From Sporosarcina sp. E16_8 (GTDB lineage Bacteria > Bacillota > Bacilli > Bacillales_A > Planococcaceae), in assembly GCF_017347095.1 (NCBI RefSeq), contig NZ_JADPRZ010000031.1, positions 1-41,096 on the forward strand: DNA of 41,096 nucleotides. Direction: 5' to 3'. Positions 16,093-26,749 of the stretch are shown in pieces (positions within the stretch are counted from its first letter, which is position 1; every line of letters begins with the position of its first letter). The translations under genes were made by a program, and so were the position numbers. Under the pieces are notes generated by a model that saw nothing but the letters and a program-made list of their open reading frames with translations, was not told the DNA's origin and did not search any database.

Positions 16093-17196
16093 TTGAAAGT
16101 TCTCCATATTATTCCTACTTTAGCAAGTGGCGGGGCCGAAAAAATGTTAGTTGATCTAGTGGAAGAGATGAAGAAAGCGGGAGTCTGGGTAGAGGTACTC
16201 GTGCTTTCTGATTCGGAGGACTTCTACAGTGAGCGAATAAGAGAATTGAAAATCCCGATACATTTCAGTCCCATAAATAAAGTGTACCATCTGTTGCAAG
16301 TTAAGGTCATTAAGGACTATCTTAGTAGAGATTTTGACATTGTCCATGCTCATTTATTTGCGCCTCAACTGTATGTAGCATATATCAAACAATTTATGGG
16401 TGGAAAGACAGTGCTCATTACAACTGAACATAATACACATAACAGAAGGCGTGAAAAGAAATACTTCAAGTTTATTGACAGTTGGATGTATAAGAAATAC
16501 ACAAAAATCATTGCGAATACAGAAGGTACTAAAGAGGAGATGATTAACTATCTCCCTAAGGTGGCAGTTAAAACGGTCGTTGTTCATAATGGAATACGCA
16601 TTAAACAATACCTAGAGGCGAAACCATTAGAACGTAAAGAACTAGTTAGCAATTATCGTGAAAATGACATCCTAATTGTGATGGTAGCCGCTATGCGGGA
16701 ACAGAAAGATTATGAAACTTTAATTAGGGCATCAGCATTACTTCCCGAAAATTATCATATCCTTTTAGTTGGTATAGGAGAGCGGTTAACTGACGTAAAG
16801 GAATATGCCAAAGAATATGGGACTCCGAAAATCAGTTTCTTGGGGCGGCGATCTGATGTGCCATCTATTTTGAAATCATGTGATATTTTTGTTTTGTCAT
16901 CAAAATGGGAGGGATTTGGATTAGTGGCTGTGGAAGCGATGTCTGCCGACTTACCCATTATCGTTTCTGATGTTGCTGGTTTAAGGGAAGTTGTCGAAGG
17001 GGTAGGAACTTTTTTCGAGGTTGGAAATGAAGAAGACTTGAAAAGACAAATTTTGAATACTCCAAAGGATCGAATAGAAGGAAAAGAATTAAATAGTGAA
17101 AAAAAACAAAAAATGATTTTGTATAGTATCGAGAAAATGGCATCAAATTATTTGAGGATTTATCGGGAAGTAACTGGAGAAGAGAAATTAAAATAA
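16093..17196 (+). CDS. GT4-family glycosyltransferase
   Basis: A cytoplasmic GT-B-fold glycosyltransferase, 367 aa, adding a sugar to the lipid-linked repeat unit. The N-terminal domain has IIPTLASGGAEKM, a donor/acceptor glycine loop, and VHAH. The C-terminal domain has the retaining GT4 signature with E273 and E281 in KWEGFGLVAVEAM and the preceding FLGRRSDVP. The TTG start follows AAAGGA by about nine bases and begins the first beta strand (MKVLHIIP), as in the family. A 120-base gap separates it from the polymerase candidate, without a terminator. Donor and linkage are unknown. Confidence 0.9.
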   Translation: MKVLHIIPTLASGGAEKMLVDLVEEMKKAGVWVEVLVLSDSEDFYSERIRELKIPIHFSPINKVYHLLQVKVIKDYLSRDFDIVHAHLFAPQLYVAYIKQFMGGKTVLITTEHNTHNRRREKKYFKFIDSWMYKKYTKIIANTEGTKEEMINYLPKVAVKTVVVHNGIRIKQYLEAKPLERKELVSNYRENDILIVMVAAMREQKDYETLIRASALLPENYHILLVGIGERLTDVKEYAKEYGTPKISFLGRRSDVPSILKSCDIFVLSSKWEGFGLVAVEAMSADLPIIVSDVAGLREVVEGVGTFFEVGNEEDLKRQILNTPKDRIEGKELNSEKKQKMILYSIEKMASNYLRIYREVTGEEKLK

Positions 17197-17324
17197 ATAT
17201 TGTTCCCTACCCTGATATTAATAGGTGCAGCACTCTTTCCATACACAAAATACCCTATCTATAGTTATCTATATCTTCAAGAAAGTCTTGGTTTGGTAAG
17301 CATTAAAAATGTACAGGAGGTAAG

Positions 17325-18305
17325 ATGATGAGTTGTTTAGTAAGTATAAACTGTATCACTTATAATCACGAAGACTATATAGCAGATGCTATCGAAAGCT
17401 TTTTAATGCAAAAAACTAATTTTGACTTTGAAATTTTGATTGGTGAGGATTGCAGTACAGATGACACGAAAAAAATAGTGGAGAGATACGCCAATCAGTA
17501 TCCCGAAAAAATAAGAGTCATCACCTCTGCACAAAATGTAGGATTCCGGAAAAACTCTCAAAGAATTTTCGAGAACAGTAAAGGGAAATACATTGCAGAA
17601 TGTGAGGGAGACGATTATTGGACTGACCCCTACAAACTTCAAAAACAAGTGGATTACTTGGAACAAAATCCTGAATGTACTTTTTGTTTTCATAACGCGG
17701 TGTTAGTAAAAGCGAATAAGAAAGTAATACCTGGAGTGCAAACTCATTTAATTAAAAAAAGTAATTACTATTTTCATGGAGGAGATAGTAATTATTCCGT
17801 AGGTGAATTGGCTTTATTGGGCTTTATTCCAACGGCTTCTTTTATGTATCCCAAACACTTAATGGATAATCTACCAGAATGGTGCTCTACAGCTATAGTG
17901 GGTGATGTCCCGATAAAACTTATAACAACAAGCTATGGTTATGCCCATTATTTAGATGAAACTATGAGTGTATATCGAACAGGAGTGAAGGGTTCAATTA
18001 TGTATAATTGGAAAAAAGAAAGTGGAAATAAGGAAAAACAAATTTTAATTAATGAAGGATTTTTACACTTATTCGATAACTTCAATGATTTTACAAAGGA
18101 TAAATATAAACCGGAAATTGATAAAGCTAAAATTCAGTTTGAGCTTGAGATAGTAAGATTAGAAAGAGAACGAAAAAAGTTGAAAATCCCAAGATATAAA
18201 GAATATTTTAATCGCTTAGGTTTGAACGGGAAAATAAGATATTATGCTAGATATAATTTCCCAAGTCTTTATGTACTTTTTACTCGCCTAAAAGCATATA
18301 TTTAG
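17325..18305 (+). CDS. GT2-family glycosyltransferase
   Basis: A GT-A-fold family 2 glycosyltransferase, 326 aa. It has the opening VSINCITYNHEDYIADAIES, the nucleotide-binding EDCSTDDT (41-48) and a metal-binding GDD (95-97) within CEGDDYWTDP. The C-terminal third is basic and helical without membrane segments and may bind the membrane surface or acceptor. The gene is visibly more AT-rich than its neighbours, hinting at separate acquisition. The start follows AGGAGGT. It ends one base before a non-preferred ATG of the flippase gene. Confidence 0.9.
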   Translation: MMSCLVSINCITYNHEDYIADAIESFLMQKTNFDFEILIGEDCSTDDTKKIVERYANQYPEKIRVITSAQNVGFRKNSQRIFENSKGKYIAECEGDDYWTDPYKLQKQVDYLEQNPECTFCFHNAVLVKANKKVIPGVQTHLIKKSNYYFHGGDSNYSVGELALLGFIPTASFMYPKHLMDNLPEWCSTAIVGDVPIKLITTSYGYAHYLDETMSVYRTGVKGSIMYNWKKESGNKEKQILINEGFLHLFDNFNDFTKDKYKPEIDKAKIQFELEIVRLERERKKLKIPRYKEYFNRLGLNGKIRYYARYNFPSLYVLFTRLKAYI

Positions 18306-18338
18306 ATGCTCAATAGAATAAAAAATAGGAGCTTTCAT

Positions 18339-19877
18339 ATGCAAGACTCAAACCCGTTAAAAACAAAAACGATGACAGGTTTGTTTTGGAGTTTCGCTGA
18401 TCTACTAGCAAACCACGGTGTTCAATTTGTCATACAAATCCTGTTAGCTAGGCTATTATTGCCTGAACACTTTGGTGTCATTGGTATGATTTTGATTTTC
18501 ATAGCGATTTCAAATTCAATTGTGGATAGTGGTTTTTCACAGGCATTGATTCGTGATCAGCAGACGAGCCAGACAGATTATTCTACAGTCTTTTATTTTA
18601 ATATCATGATGGCTGCCGTGATGTATGGCATCTTGTACTTTTCTGCTTTTCCGATTAGCAATTTTTTTAATGAACCTCAGCTGATTCCGATCCTTCGTGT
18701 ACTTTCTTTAGTGCTTATTATTAATTCTTTAGGAATCATCCATAAAGTTATGCTCATTAAGAATGTCGATTTCAAAACAATAGCAAAAATAAATGTCATT
18801 GCGGTCTTGCTATCTGGAAGCATTACGATATCCCTTGCGATGATGGGCTATGGTGTTTGGAGTCTTGTTATTAATACACTGTCCATGCAATTAATCCAGA
18901 CGTTGCTACTATGGATTTTTAATAAATGGGTACCTTCAATGGCATTCAACATGCAGTCATTTAGGAAGTTTTATAAATTTGGATACAAGTTGTTATTATC
19001 CGGTCTATTAGATACCTTATATAACAATATCTATTTCGTTATTATTGGAAGATTTTATTCCACAACGCAACTCGGATTTTATACAAATGCAGCGAGAATT
19101 AGTAACATGGCTTCTCAAGCAATCTCTGCCACTGTTCAACGTGTATCTTATCCAATTCTTAGTAGCATTCAGCAAGACGAGATTCGTCTGAAATCCGGAT
19201 TTAGAAAAATCATTAAGACATCTGCCTTTATAAACTTTCCTTTGATGATTGGTTTGGCAGCTATTGCACCATCACTTTTCACTGTACTTCTGGGTGAGAA
19301 GTGGATGCCTTCAGTAGTCTATTTCCAACTGCTTTGCATCGCTGGAATGCTGTACCCACTTCACGCGATAAATTTAAACATACTGCAGGTCAAAGGAAGA
19401 TCAGATTTGTTTTTGCTGATTGAAATAATTAAAAAATTAGTATTGACCTTACTAATCTCAGTGTCTTTAGTACTTGGACAAGGAATCATTGGTCTAATCG
19501 TGGCGGCGGTATTGAGCTCATATATAGCCTTATATATTAACACTTACTTTTCTGCAAGGGAAATAGATTATTCGGCGAAAGACCAGTTGAAAGACCTATT
19601 TCCTGTGCTTTTACTTTCAATTGTTATGGGCGTATCTGTTGCTACGATTGGTAGTGTACTGCCGGTAAATCATATCATGAATTTGACGATTCAAATCGGC
19701 ATTGGAATTGTTGTATATATAGCTGGATGTAAAATGGCGAGGGTACAAGAGTTAGAAACAGTCTATCGCATACTTCTTGTCCTAGTGATGAAGAGTAGAC
19801 TCATGAAACATAAAAACAAGAAAATTGTAGAGAACAAGATCGTACTGGAGAACGAGACGATAGGAGGAAATAAGTGA
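18339..19877 (+). CDS. Wzx-type polysaccharide flippase (WzxC/TuaB-like)
   Basis: A 512-residue MATE/MVF-superfamily lipid-linked oligosaccharide flippase with about 14 hydrophobic segments. The N-terminal GLFWSFADLLANHGVQFVIQ, LLLPEHFGVIGM and the region around TQLGFYTNAARISNMASQAI match the WzxC/TuaB group, which exports undecaprenyl-linked repeat units. A charged C-terminal tail (KHKNKKIVENK) is cytoplasmic. The ATG at 18306 has no ribosome binding site; AGGAG seven bases before the ATG at 18339 fixes the start. The stop overlaps the GTG of the ATP-grasp gene. Confidence 0.93.
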   Translation: MQDSNPLKTKTMTGLFWSFADLLANHGVQFVIQILLARLLLPEHFGVIGMILIFIAISNSIVDSGFSQALIRDQQTSQTDYSTVFYFNIMMAAVMYGILYFSAFPISNFFNEPQLIPILRVLSLVLIINSLGIIHKVMLIKNVDFKTIAKINVIAVLLSGSITISLAMMGYGVWSLVINTLSMQLIQTLLLWIFNKWVPSMAFNMQSFRKFYKFGYKLLLSGLLDTLYNNIYFVIIGRFYSTTQLGFYTNAARISNMASQAISATVQRVSYPILSSIQQDEIRLKSGFRKIIKTSAFINFPLMIGLAAIAPSLFTVLLGEKWMPSVVYFQLLCIAGMLYPLHAINLNILQVKGRSDLFLLIEIIKKLVLTLLISVSLVLGQGIIGLIVAAVLSSYIALYINTYFSAREIDYSAKDQLKDLFPVLLLSIVMGVSVATIGSVLPVNHIMNLTIQIGIGIVVYIAGCKMARVQELETVYRILLVLVMKSRLMKHKNKKIVENKIVLENETIGGNK

Positions 19878-20908
19878 ACATATTACTGACTTCTGCTGGG
19901 CGAAGGGGTTACTTGGTCAACTATTTTAAAGAGGCGTTAGAAAATCAAGGTGAGATACATGTAGCGAATAGTTCCATTCATTCAACTGCTATGATGTATG
20001 GCGATCATTCGGTTGTTACGCCTTTAATTTATGATGATGCATATATTCCCTTTCTTAAAGCGTACTGTAAGGAGCACCATATTGATGCATTGATTCCTTT
20101 ATTTGATATTGATTTACCTATTCTATCAAATTACAAAACAGAGTTTAGAAGAATCGGGGTCGAAATAATTGTATCGAACAAAGAAGTGATAGCGATATGT
20201 AATGACAAATGGGAGACATGTAACTACTTAAAGAAGAAGGGTTTTCATACAGCACTGACATTTGTAACACTTCCAGCTGCAATCAATGCGATCCGTCAAG
20301 GTCATATTTGTTTTCCGTTAATCATTAAACCGAGATGGGGGATGGGTTCAATCTCCATTTTTGAAGCGGAAAATATGGATGAGCTAAATGTCTTATATCA
20401 TAAAGTTGAAAAAACGATTCAAGCTACTTATTTATCATATGAATCGCAGCAGAATATTAAAAGTTGTGTTGTTATCCAAGAAAAATTAGTAGGTCAAGAA
20501 TATGGTTTGGATATCATCAACGATCTTGAAGGCAATTACCAAACGACGATTGTAAAGAAAAAGCGTGCTATGAGAGCTGGAGAAACAGATTGCGCAGAAA
20601 CAGTTATTAATCTCGAATTAGAAACAATGGGGAAAAGACTAAGTCTGGTGATGGGACATACTGCTAACCTTGATGTGGATGCTTTTATCGTAGAGGGTGT
20701 CCCTTATATTTTAGAGATGAATGCTCGTTTTGGTGGAGGTTATCCATTCAGTCATATCGCTGGAGTGAATCTTCCGAAGGCAATCATCCATTGGTTGAAT
20801 GGTGAAGCAGTGGAGCAATCATTATTAGTGGCAAACCCTGGCGTAGTTGCTTATAAGAGTTTAATGATTATTGAACATCAAACAAATGCAGTTCCTGTCG
20901 TACTTTAG
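19874..20908 (+). CDS. ATP-grasp ligase-like protein
   Basis: A 344-residue ATP-grasp enzyme of the CarB/PylC-like type that would join a carboxylate to an amine through an acyl-phosphate. It has the N-terminal LLTSAGRRGYLVNYF, LIPLFDID, the nucleotide-binding FPLIIKPRWGMGSISIF, EYGLDIINDLEG and the metal-binding EMNARFGGGYPFSH. GTG start inside the flippase stop (GTGA overlap). Its place next to a sugar aminotransferase gene suggests it acylates an amino sugar with an amino acid, but neither substrate is known. Such carbamoyl-phosphate-synthase-like proteins occur in other surface-polysaccharide loci. Confidence 0.85.
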   Translation: MNILLTSAGRRGYLVNYFKEALENQGEIHVANSSIHSTAMMYGDHSVVTPLIYDDAYIPFLKAYCKEHHIDALIPLFDIDLPILSNYKTEFRRIGVEIIVSNKEVIAICNDKWETCNYLKKKGFHTALTFVTLPAAINAIRQGHICFPLIIKPRWGMGSISIFEAENMDELNVLYHKVEKTIQATYLSYESQQNIKSCVVIQEKLVGQEYGLDIINDLEGNYQTTIVKKKRAMRAGETDCAETVINLELETMGKRLSLVMGHTANLDVDAFIVEGVPYILEMNARFGGGYPFSHIAGVNLPKAIIHWLNGEAVEQSLLVANPGVVAYKSLMIIEHQTNAVPVVL

Positions 20909-20942
20909 TAGAAATATTAGTGTAGAAAAGGGGATTTAACTG

Positions 20943-22097
20943 ATGAATAACTATTTTGATGAACCCATCCTAATCACTAGACCATTACTTCCGGCAACGT
21001 ACAATATATCGAGGAAAATAGGCGAGATATGGGACAGCAAATGGTTAACTAACAATGGTTCTCAACATCAAGCATTAGAGATCCAATTAAAGAATTACCT
21101 AAACGTCGACCAGTTATCACTTTTTTCAAACGGTACGTTAGCACTGCTGCTTGGATTGAAAGCACTTGATTTAACAGGAGATGTTATTACGACTCCCTTC
21201 ACCTTTCCTGCAACTGTTCAGGCCCTAGATTGGAATGGACTTACCCCAGTATTTTGTGATATTGACCCCCGAACCTTAACAATCGATGCAACTAAAATTG
21301 AAGCCTTAATAACGGACAAGACGAGTGCGATTCTTGCAGTACATGTCTTTGGAAATCCATGTGATGTTGAAGCCATACAGGCAATTGCAGACCGCCATCA
21401 ATTGAAAGTTATTTATGATGGTGCACATGTATTCGGCGCAAAAATCAATGGTAAACCAATCAGTCATTACGGTGATATGACAATGTTAAGTTTTCATGCG
21501 ACCAAGCTTTTTAATACGATTGAAGGTGGAGCATTAGCGTTTAAGGCTGAAGCGCTCGCTCGAAAGTTAGACCTGCTTAAAAACTTTGGTCTTGCAAACC
21601 CAGAGGAAGTCCTGTTATCTGGCTTAAATGCAAAAATGAATGAGATCCAAGCTGCGATGGGACTGGAAGTCTTGAAGTTAGTGGATGAAGAAAGAGCGAA
21701 GAGGCATATCCTCAAAAAAACATATGAACAGCATTTAGCTCTATTGCCCGGAATTCGAGTGCTAACGACTTTAGAAGAGGACAGCAGTAGTTATCAATAC
21801 TTTGTTATTGAAATAGATGAAAGTAGGTTTGGTAAATCTCGGGATTGGCTCCATGAACAATTAAAAGACTATAACGTTTTCACAAGAAAGTATTTCTATC
21901 CTCTTTGTAGTGACTTCCATTGGTATCGGCATCTTGAATCTACCCAACGAGAAAATCTTTCACAAGCACAGAAATCTGTAGGACAAGTGTTAGCGATGCC
22001 TTTTTACGGTGAACTTGGGATATCTTCTGTGATTAAAATTTGTGAGATTATCGAAGAACTGCATATAAGTCATAAAAAGTGGAGTGATGTTGTATGA
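20943..22097 (+). CDS. VioA-like dTDP-4-keto-6-deoxyglucose 4-aminotransferase
   Basis: A DegT/DnrJ/EryC1/StrS-family PLP enzyme, 384 aa. The catalytic lysine is K188 in [14 protein letters not shown], with D159 in IYDGAH as the pyridine-nitrogen ligand. The N-terminal [21 protein letters not shown] and [12 protein letters not shown] are close to VioA, which makes dTDP-4-amino-4,6-dideoxyglucose (dTDP-Qui4N). The adjacent rmlA and rmlB supply exactly that keto-sugar, and neither rmlC, rmlD nor a FdtA-like isomerase is present, which supports VioA over FdtB chemistry. It ends in an ATGA overlap with rmlA. No VioB acetyltransferase is seen. Confidence 0.88.
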   Translation: MNNYFDEPILITRPLLPATYNISRKIGEIWDSKWLTNNGSQHQALEIQLKNYLNVDQLSLFSNGTLALLLGLKALDLTGDVITTPFTFPATVQALDWNGLTPVFCDIDPRTLTIDATKIEALITDKTSAILAVHVFGNPCDVEAIQAIADRHQLKVIYDGAHVFGAKINGKPISHYGDMTMLSFHATKLFNTIEGGALAFKAEALARKLDLLKNFGLANPEEVLLSGLNAKMNEIQAAMGLEVLKLVDEERAKRHILKKTYEQHLALLPGIRVLTTLEEDSSSYQYFVIEIDESRFGKSRDWLHEQLKDYNVFTRKYFYPLCSDFHWYRHLESTQRENLSQAQKSVGQVLAMPFYGELGISSVIKICEIIEELHISHKKWSDVV

Positions 22098-23002
22098 AAG
22101 GGATCCTATTAGCAGGTGGATCAGGTACTCGTCTTTATCCTCTGACGAAAGCCATATCGAAGCAAATGTTACCGGTATACGATAAGCCGATGATTTATTA
22201 TCCTTTATCAGTCTTAATGCTTGCAGGTATTAAGGAAATATTGATCATTTCAACTCCGCGAGATATTGCAGGATTTAAGGAGTTATTAGGGGATGGCAAC
22301 AAACTAGGCATGGAGTTGCAATACGCAGTCCAGGATAATCCAAACGGGCTTGCAGAGGCTTTTATAATCGGGGAAAAATTTATTGGTCAATCACCTGTTG
22401 CCCTTGTCCTAGGGGATAATATCTTTTATGGCTCTGATTTTGGAAATAAAGTACAGCGCGCAGCTACATTAGAATCCGGAAGTATCATTTTTGGTTGTAC
22501 TGTAAATGATCCTAGGGCATATGGCGTTGTTGAAGTAGATGAACAAATGCATGCCTTGTCTATTGAAGAAAAACCCGAAAAACCAAAATCCTCTTATGCT
22601 GTCCCAGGTCTCTACTTTTTTGATCATACCGTTGTGGAAATCGCTAAAAGAGTCACGCCATCTGAGCGGGGGGAAAAAGAAATCACCTCGATTATTAATG
22701 TCTATCTTCAAAGGGGAACACTCAAGGTTGAGCTCATGGGAAGAGGATTGGCATGGATGGATACGGGGACGCATGAGTCGTTGCTAGAGGCTTCAAACTT
22801 TGTCGAAGCGATTCAAAAACGCCAAGGCTTATATGTATCTTGCATTGAGGAAATTGCATTCAGAAGAAATTATATAACAAAAGAACAGCTAGTAGAGTTA
22901 GCTCAGCCTTTATTGAAAACAGATTACGGTCAATATTTAGTTGAAGTTGCAAAATCAAAACAACTGATTAACTTATTTACGCAAGAGCTTCTATTTGTAT
23001 GA
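22094..23002 (+). CDS. rmlA: Glucose-1-phosphate thymidylyltransferase RmlA
   Basis: Makes dTDP-glucose from glucose-1-phosphate and dTTP; 302 aa, normal long form. It has the signature [55 protein letters not shown] and the product-site [10 protein letters not shown]. It is translationally coupled to the aminotransferase (ATGA overlap). With rmlB it feeds the VioA-like step rather than rhamnose synthesis, as rmlC and rmlD are absent from the window. Confidence 0.96.
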   Translation: MKGILLAGGSGTRLYPLTKAISKQMLPVYDKPMIYYPLSVLMLAGIKEILIISTPRDIAGFKELLGDGNKLGMELQYAVQDNPNGLAEAFIIGEKFIGQSPVALVLGDNIFYGSDFGNKVQRAATLESGSIIFGCTVNDPRAYGVVEVDEQMHALSIEEKPEKPKSSYAVPGLYFFDHTVVEIAKRVTPSERGEKEITSIINVYLQRGTLKVELMGRGLAWMDTGTHESLLEASNFVEAIQKRQGLYVSCIEEIAFRRNYITKEQLVELAQPLLKTDYGQYLVEVAKSKQLINLFTQELLFV

Positions 23003-23030
23003 AAATCATTTGGACGAGAAGGAGTTTTCC

Positions 23031-24053
23031 ATGAATATACTAGTAACTGGTGGGGCCGGATTCATCGGATCGAATTTTATTAAACATATGCTTTCAACAT
23101 ATGATTATAAAATTATTAATCTGGATTTATTAACATATGCAGGGAATTTGTCTAATCTTGAAGATAGTGCAGGGAGCGAGAATTATCACTTTGTAAAAGG
23201 CGATATTTGTGACGCTCAGTTGCTGAAAGAAATTTTTGAGAGATATGACATTCAAGTCGTCATTAACTTTGCGGCAGAATCACATGTGGACCGGAGTATT
23301 GCGGATCCTGCACTTTTCCTGAAAACCAATGTTCTTGGCACGCAAACACTCCTCGAGGTAGCAAGAAAACACTGGGAAATCAATCCTGACGATAAAGCTT
23401 GTAGGAAATTTAGTGATCATGTGAAATATATTCAAATATCAACGGACGAAGTATATGGAACCCTTGGAAATAGTGGTTATTTCACCGAACAAACAAATCT
23501 AGCCCCTAATAGCCCCTATTCAGCTTCTAAGGCATCTGCAGATTTAATCGTTAGGGCTTATTACGAAACGTATGCGCTGCCTATCATGATTACGAGGTGT
23601 TCGAATAACTATGGCCCTTACCAATTCCCTGAAAAGTTGATCCCACTTATGATTAGCAAAGCTTTAAAAGAAGAGCCCCTTCCGGTATATGGAGATGGTA
23701 GACAAGTTAGAGATTGGCTTTATGTAGAAGATCATTGTATCGCCATAGATACGGTTCTTCATAAAGGGGAAATCGGAGAAGTTTATAACATCGGTGGGAA
23801 CAATGAGAGACCAAACATTGAAGTTGTTAAGTTTCTGATTAGTCAATTAGGGAAAGACGAGAAACTTATTGAATCTGTAGAGGATCGTTTAGGGCATGAT
23901 AAAAGGTACGCAATCGATAATTCGAAAATCACAAAAAAGCTAGGTTGGTCCCCGGCCATTACATTTGAAAGAGGCCTTAAGATGACAATTGAATGGTATT
24001 TAAATAATACAGATCGGCTGGAACCAGCTAATATCCGTGAAATTGTCTCATAG
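23031..24053 (+). CDS. rmlB: dTDP-glucose 4,6-dehydratase RmlB
   Basis: Converts dTDP-glucose to dTDP-4-keto-6-deoxyglucose using bound NAD+; 340 aa. It has GGAGFIGSNF (7-16), the catalytic TDE triad (138-140) in STDEVYG, YxxxK (Y163, K167) and RCSNNYGPYQFPEKLIP. An in-frame ATG at 22995 overlaps rmlA, but AGAAGGAG before the ATG at 23031 and the Rossmann start define the gene. It is followed by a 132-base gap with no terminator. Confidence 0.96.
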   Translation: MNILVTGGAGFIGSNFIKHMLSTYDYKIINLDLLTYAGNLSNLEDSAGSENYHFVKGDICDAQLLKEIFERYDIQVVINFAAESHVDRSIADPALFLKTNVLGTQTLLEVARKHWEINPDDKACRKFSDHVKYIQISTDEVYGTLGNSGYFTEQTNLAPNSPYSASKASADLIVRAYYETYALPIMITRCSNNYGPYQFPEKLIPLMISKALKEEPLPVYGDGRQVRDWLYVEDHCIAIDTVLHKGEIGEVYNIGGNNERPNIEVVKFLISQLGKDEKLIESVEDRLGHDKRYAIDNSKITKKLGWSPAITFERGLKMTIEWYLNNTDRLEPANIREIVS

Positions 24054-24185
24054 GAAATGATATATATGTTGAAATAAAGAATTCCATTGAACCCACTACG
24101 ACGGGAGAACTAAGTTTATACAGTCATTCATATGTTCAACCTATAAAGATAGAGAGTCAGTGAATGGGAGGAGAAAACAAAAAAA

Positions 24186-25526
24186 ATGATGTACATTCAA
24201 GAGACTACAAGGGAGAAAAGTGATGTAGAAAAACTTCGAGGTGCTACTAGTAAAGAAACAGTCGAGGCTTTAGAAAATAAATACGGTGAGTCCTTTTATC
24301 TGTTTGATTTAATGAAATTAAGGTCGAATTACATGGAAATGTTTTCCGCTTTTACTAGTAGGTACACTAACTTTATTATCGGTTATTCCTATAAAACGAA
24401 TTACCTGCCCGCGCTTATAAAAGAAATGTATAAACTTGGTGCTTACGCTGAAGTTGTATCGAGATTAGAATATGATTTAGCTCTCAAAATTGGAGTGGAA
24501 CCGAAAAAAATCATCTTTAATGGTCCGTTAAAAACATACGATGATATAGCACTGGCGCTGGAAAATGGAAGTATTCTTAATCTGGATTCGTTTTACGAGA
24601 TTGATCTGTTAGAGGACTATGTATACAAAAATGCTGCCAGCAATTATAAAGTAGGGTTACGAGTGAGTTTTGATTTAACGGGTGAGGGGAGTAGTCCACA
24701 TCAAAGTGGATTTATCCAAAGTAGATTTGGTTTTTGTGTTGAAAATGGAAATTTAGAAAAAGCGATAAAGCGTTTGAAATGTATAGGAAGTATTGATGTG
24801 ATCGGTTTCCATGGTCACTTTTCTACAAAGGTAAGAAGTGTTAGTATCTATCGGAAAATAACACAGAAGTTATGTGATCTGTCAAAAGAATATTTGCTGG
24901 ATACGCTGGAATATATAGATGTTGGTGGTGGAATGTATGGAAATGTACCAGAAGAAATGGGGTTAAAAGATATACCAACATTTGATGACTATGCGGAAGC
25001 AATCTGCTCAGTCATCAATAAGGAAAAATCTCACTTTAAAAAAGATCCATTATTAATCATTGAACCGGGATTATCAATCGTTGTGGACACTTTTAAGTTT
25101 TACAGCAAAGTGATTGATGTGAAGAAAAATCAAGAAGAAATCTTTGTTCTTGTCAATGGGAGTATTCATAATATCAAGCCGACTATGCATTCTATCAATT
25201 TACCAATGGAACATGTAAAAAAAAACGGAGGGCTATACAAGAAAGGGATATTTAATGTAGTGGGTTATACGTGTATGGAAAGGGATTATTTGGCAATAAA
25301 TTATCAAGCTGAAATTCCGAAGCCAGGCGATTTTTTGGTCTTTAGTAACGTAGGTGCGTATACCATTGTTTTAGATCCACCTTTTATTAAAGAAAGGCCT
25401 CCCATTATCGCGGTAGAGGAAAGTGAATTTAAGATAGTTAGAAAGCGGGAGAAATTAAATGATTTTATAAATGACAGTATCTATTTATTTCAATCCTTTG
25501 TTTTAGTTGGCTTGCCTTTACTATAG
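24186..25526 (+). CDS. Fold-type III PLP-dependent decarboxylase-like enzyme
   Basis: A 446-residue enzyme of the alanine-racemase-fold decarboxylase group (DapDC/ODC/Y4yA-like). The Schiff-base lysine is K70 in IIGYSYKTNYLP. Other hallmarks are GFHGHFSTK, the phosphate-binding GGGMYG, EPGLSIV and the C-terminal cysteine motif CMERDYLA. Family members decarboxylate basic amino acids. The substrate here is unknown, and the polysaccharide context suggests it makes or alters an amino-acid or amine decoration, perhaps with the ATP-grasp protein. The start follows GGGAGGAG with a rather long 12-base spacer; a second ATG is at 24189. The extreme C-terminus is hydrophobic (FQSFVLVGLPLL). Confidence 0.82.
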   Translation: MMYIQETTREKSDVEKLRGATSKETVEALENKYGESFYLFDLMKLRSNYMEMFSAFTSRYTNFIIGYSYKTNYLPALIKEMYKLGAYAEVVSRLEYDLALKIGVEPKKIIFNGPLKTYDDIALALENGSILNLDSFYEIDLLEDYVYKNAASNYKVGLRVSFDLTGEGSSPHQSGFIQSRFGFCVENGNLEKAIKRLKCIGSIDVIGFHGHFSTKVRSVSIYRKITQKLCDLSKEYLLDTLEYIDVGGGMYGNVPEEMGLKDIPTFDDYAEAICSVINKEKSHFKKDPLLIIEPGLSIVVDTFKFYSKVIDVKKNQEEIFVLVNGSIHNIKPTMHSINLPMEHVKKNGGLYKKGIFNVVGYTCMERDYLAINYQAEIPKPGDFLVFSNVGAYTIVLDPPFIKERPPIIAVEESEFKIVRKREKLNDFINDSIYLFQSFVLVGLPLL

Positions 25527-25597
25527 AACCTTAGTGTGGTGTGAGGACCCATAGCTACTTTCGATAAGGCTGAACGAAGAAAATGGGGAGGCTGAAC

Positions 25598-26749
25598 ATG
25601 AAAAAGATCCTATTTGTAGCAACTGTCTATCATCATCTTGCGTCCTTTCATAAACCGTTCATGAAAATGTTTCATGAAAAAGGATTTGAAGTCCATGCAA
25701 TCGGTAGTAATTCTATGGGCAGAAAAAATGAGCTGACAGCTATGGGGATAATTTGCCATGACATGGATTTTTATCGAATACCTTTATCGAGTAAAAATAT
25801 ACGGGCATTGAAGACGCTTGATGATTTAATTAGACATGAGTACTTTGAATTAATTCATGTTCACACTCCGACTGCCGCATTTCTCACGAGATATATAGCT
25901 TCGAAACATAAACAAGGAAAGATAATTTATACTGCGCACGGCTTTCATTTCTATAAAGGGGCCCCTATGAAGAATTGGTTGTTGTTTTATTTCGCCGAGA
26001 AACTTGCAGTACGATGGACTGATGGTCTAATCGTCATGAACAAAGAAGATTACCAGTTGGGAAAGAAGCTTGGCTATAAGGAAAAAGAAAATCTGTTTAA
26101 AGTGCATGGTGTCGGCGTCAATCTAGCGGAGTTTCAATCGACTGTCAGGGATAGCGACATGGATATTCGTGAGGAATTGGGAGTGGAGGACGATGCGCTT
26201 ATCGTATGTTGTATTGCAGAACTAAGCGCTAGGAAGAATCACTTTTTTTTATTGGGAAATTGGAAATCCATTGTGGCTAAGTGTCCGACTGCCCATCTAG
26301 TTCTTGTTGGCACGGGAAAAAGTGAAAAGGAAATAAAAGAATATATTGAAAGTAATAGAATACCAAATGTACATTTGATAGGTTTTCGAAGTGATATAAA
26401 TCAAATTATATCATCTTCTGATATTGTCACATTAGTATCGAAGCATGAGGGGCTTCCCAAATGTTTAATGGAAGCTATGGCATGCGCCAAAATTGTTGTG
26501 ACGACAAATGTCAGGGGATCACGCGACTTAGTAGAACACGAATCAACGGGGATAGTTGTAGGACTTGGCGATGGAGCCAGTCTCGTTGAAAGCTTTGTTA
26601 CAGTACTTCGGAGTAAGCAACTAAGGTTGAATTATGGACGAAATGGACTGCAGAAGATTCAAAACTATAGCTTGCATTGCGTACTACAAGAAATGGATGA
26701 CATTTATGAACGCTACTTAAATGATGAAAGGAGTAACGCCAATATCTAA
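25598..26749 (+). CDS. GT4-family glycosyltransferase (EpsD-like)
   Basis: A 383-residue GT-B glycosyltransferase related to EpsD/CapM types. Seen are [40 protein letters not shown], a central AELSARKNH and the EX7E signature with E284 and E292 ([13 protein letters not shown]). Cytoplasmic, adding a sugar to the undecaprenyl-linked unit. GGGGAGG six bases before the ATG at 25598 is preferred to the ATG at 25583. Its 3' end overlaps the start of galU by 29 bases. Confidence 0.92.
   Translation: MKKILFVATVYHHLASFHKPFMKMFHEKGFEVHAIGSNSMGRKNELTAMGIICHDMDFYRIPLSSKNIRALKTLDDLIRHEYFELIHVHTPTAAFLTRYIASKHKQGKIIYTAHGFHFYKGAPMKNWLLFYFAEKLAVRWTDGLIVMNKEDYQLGKKLGYKEKENLFKVHGVGVNLAEFQSTVRDSDMDIREELGVEDDALIVCCIAELSARKNHFFLLGNWKSIVAKCPTAHLVLVGTGKSEKEIKEYIESNRIPNVHLIGFRSDINQIISSSDIVTLVSKHEGLPKCLMEAMACAKIVVTTNVRGSRDLVEHESTGIVVGLGDGASLVESFVTVLRSKQLRLNYGRNGLQKIQNYSLHCVLQEMDDIYERYLNDERSNANI

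Noticed and set aside
22094..24053. rmlA-rmlB as a rhamnose pathway
   Set aside because: rmlC and rmlD are absent from the window and a VioA-like aminotransferase is coupled to rmlA, so an amino-sugar product is more likely.
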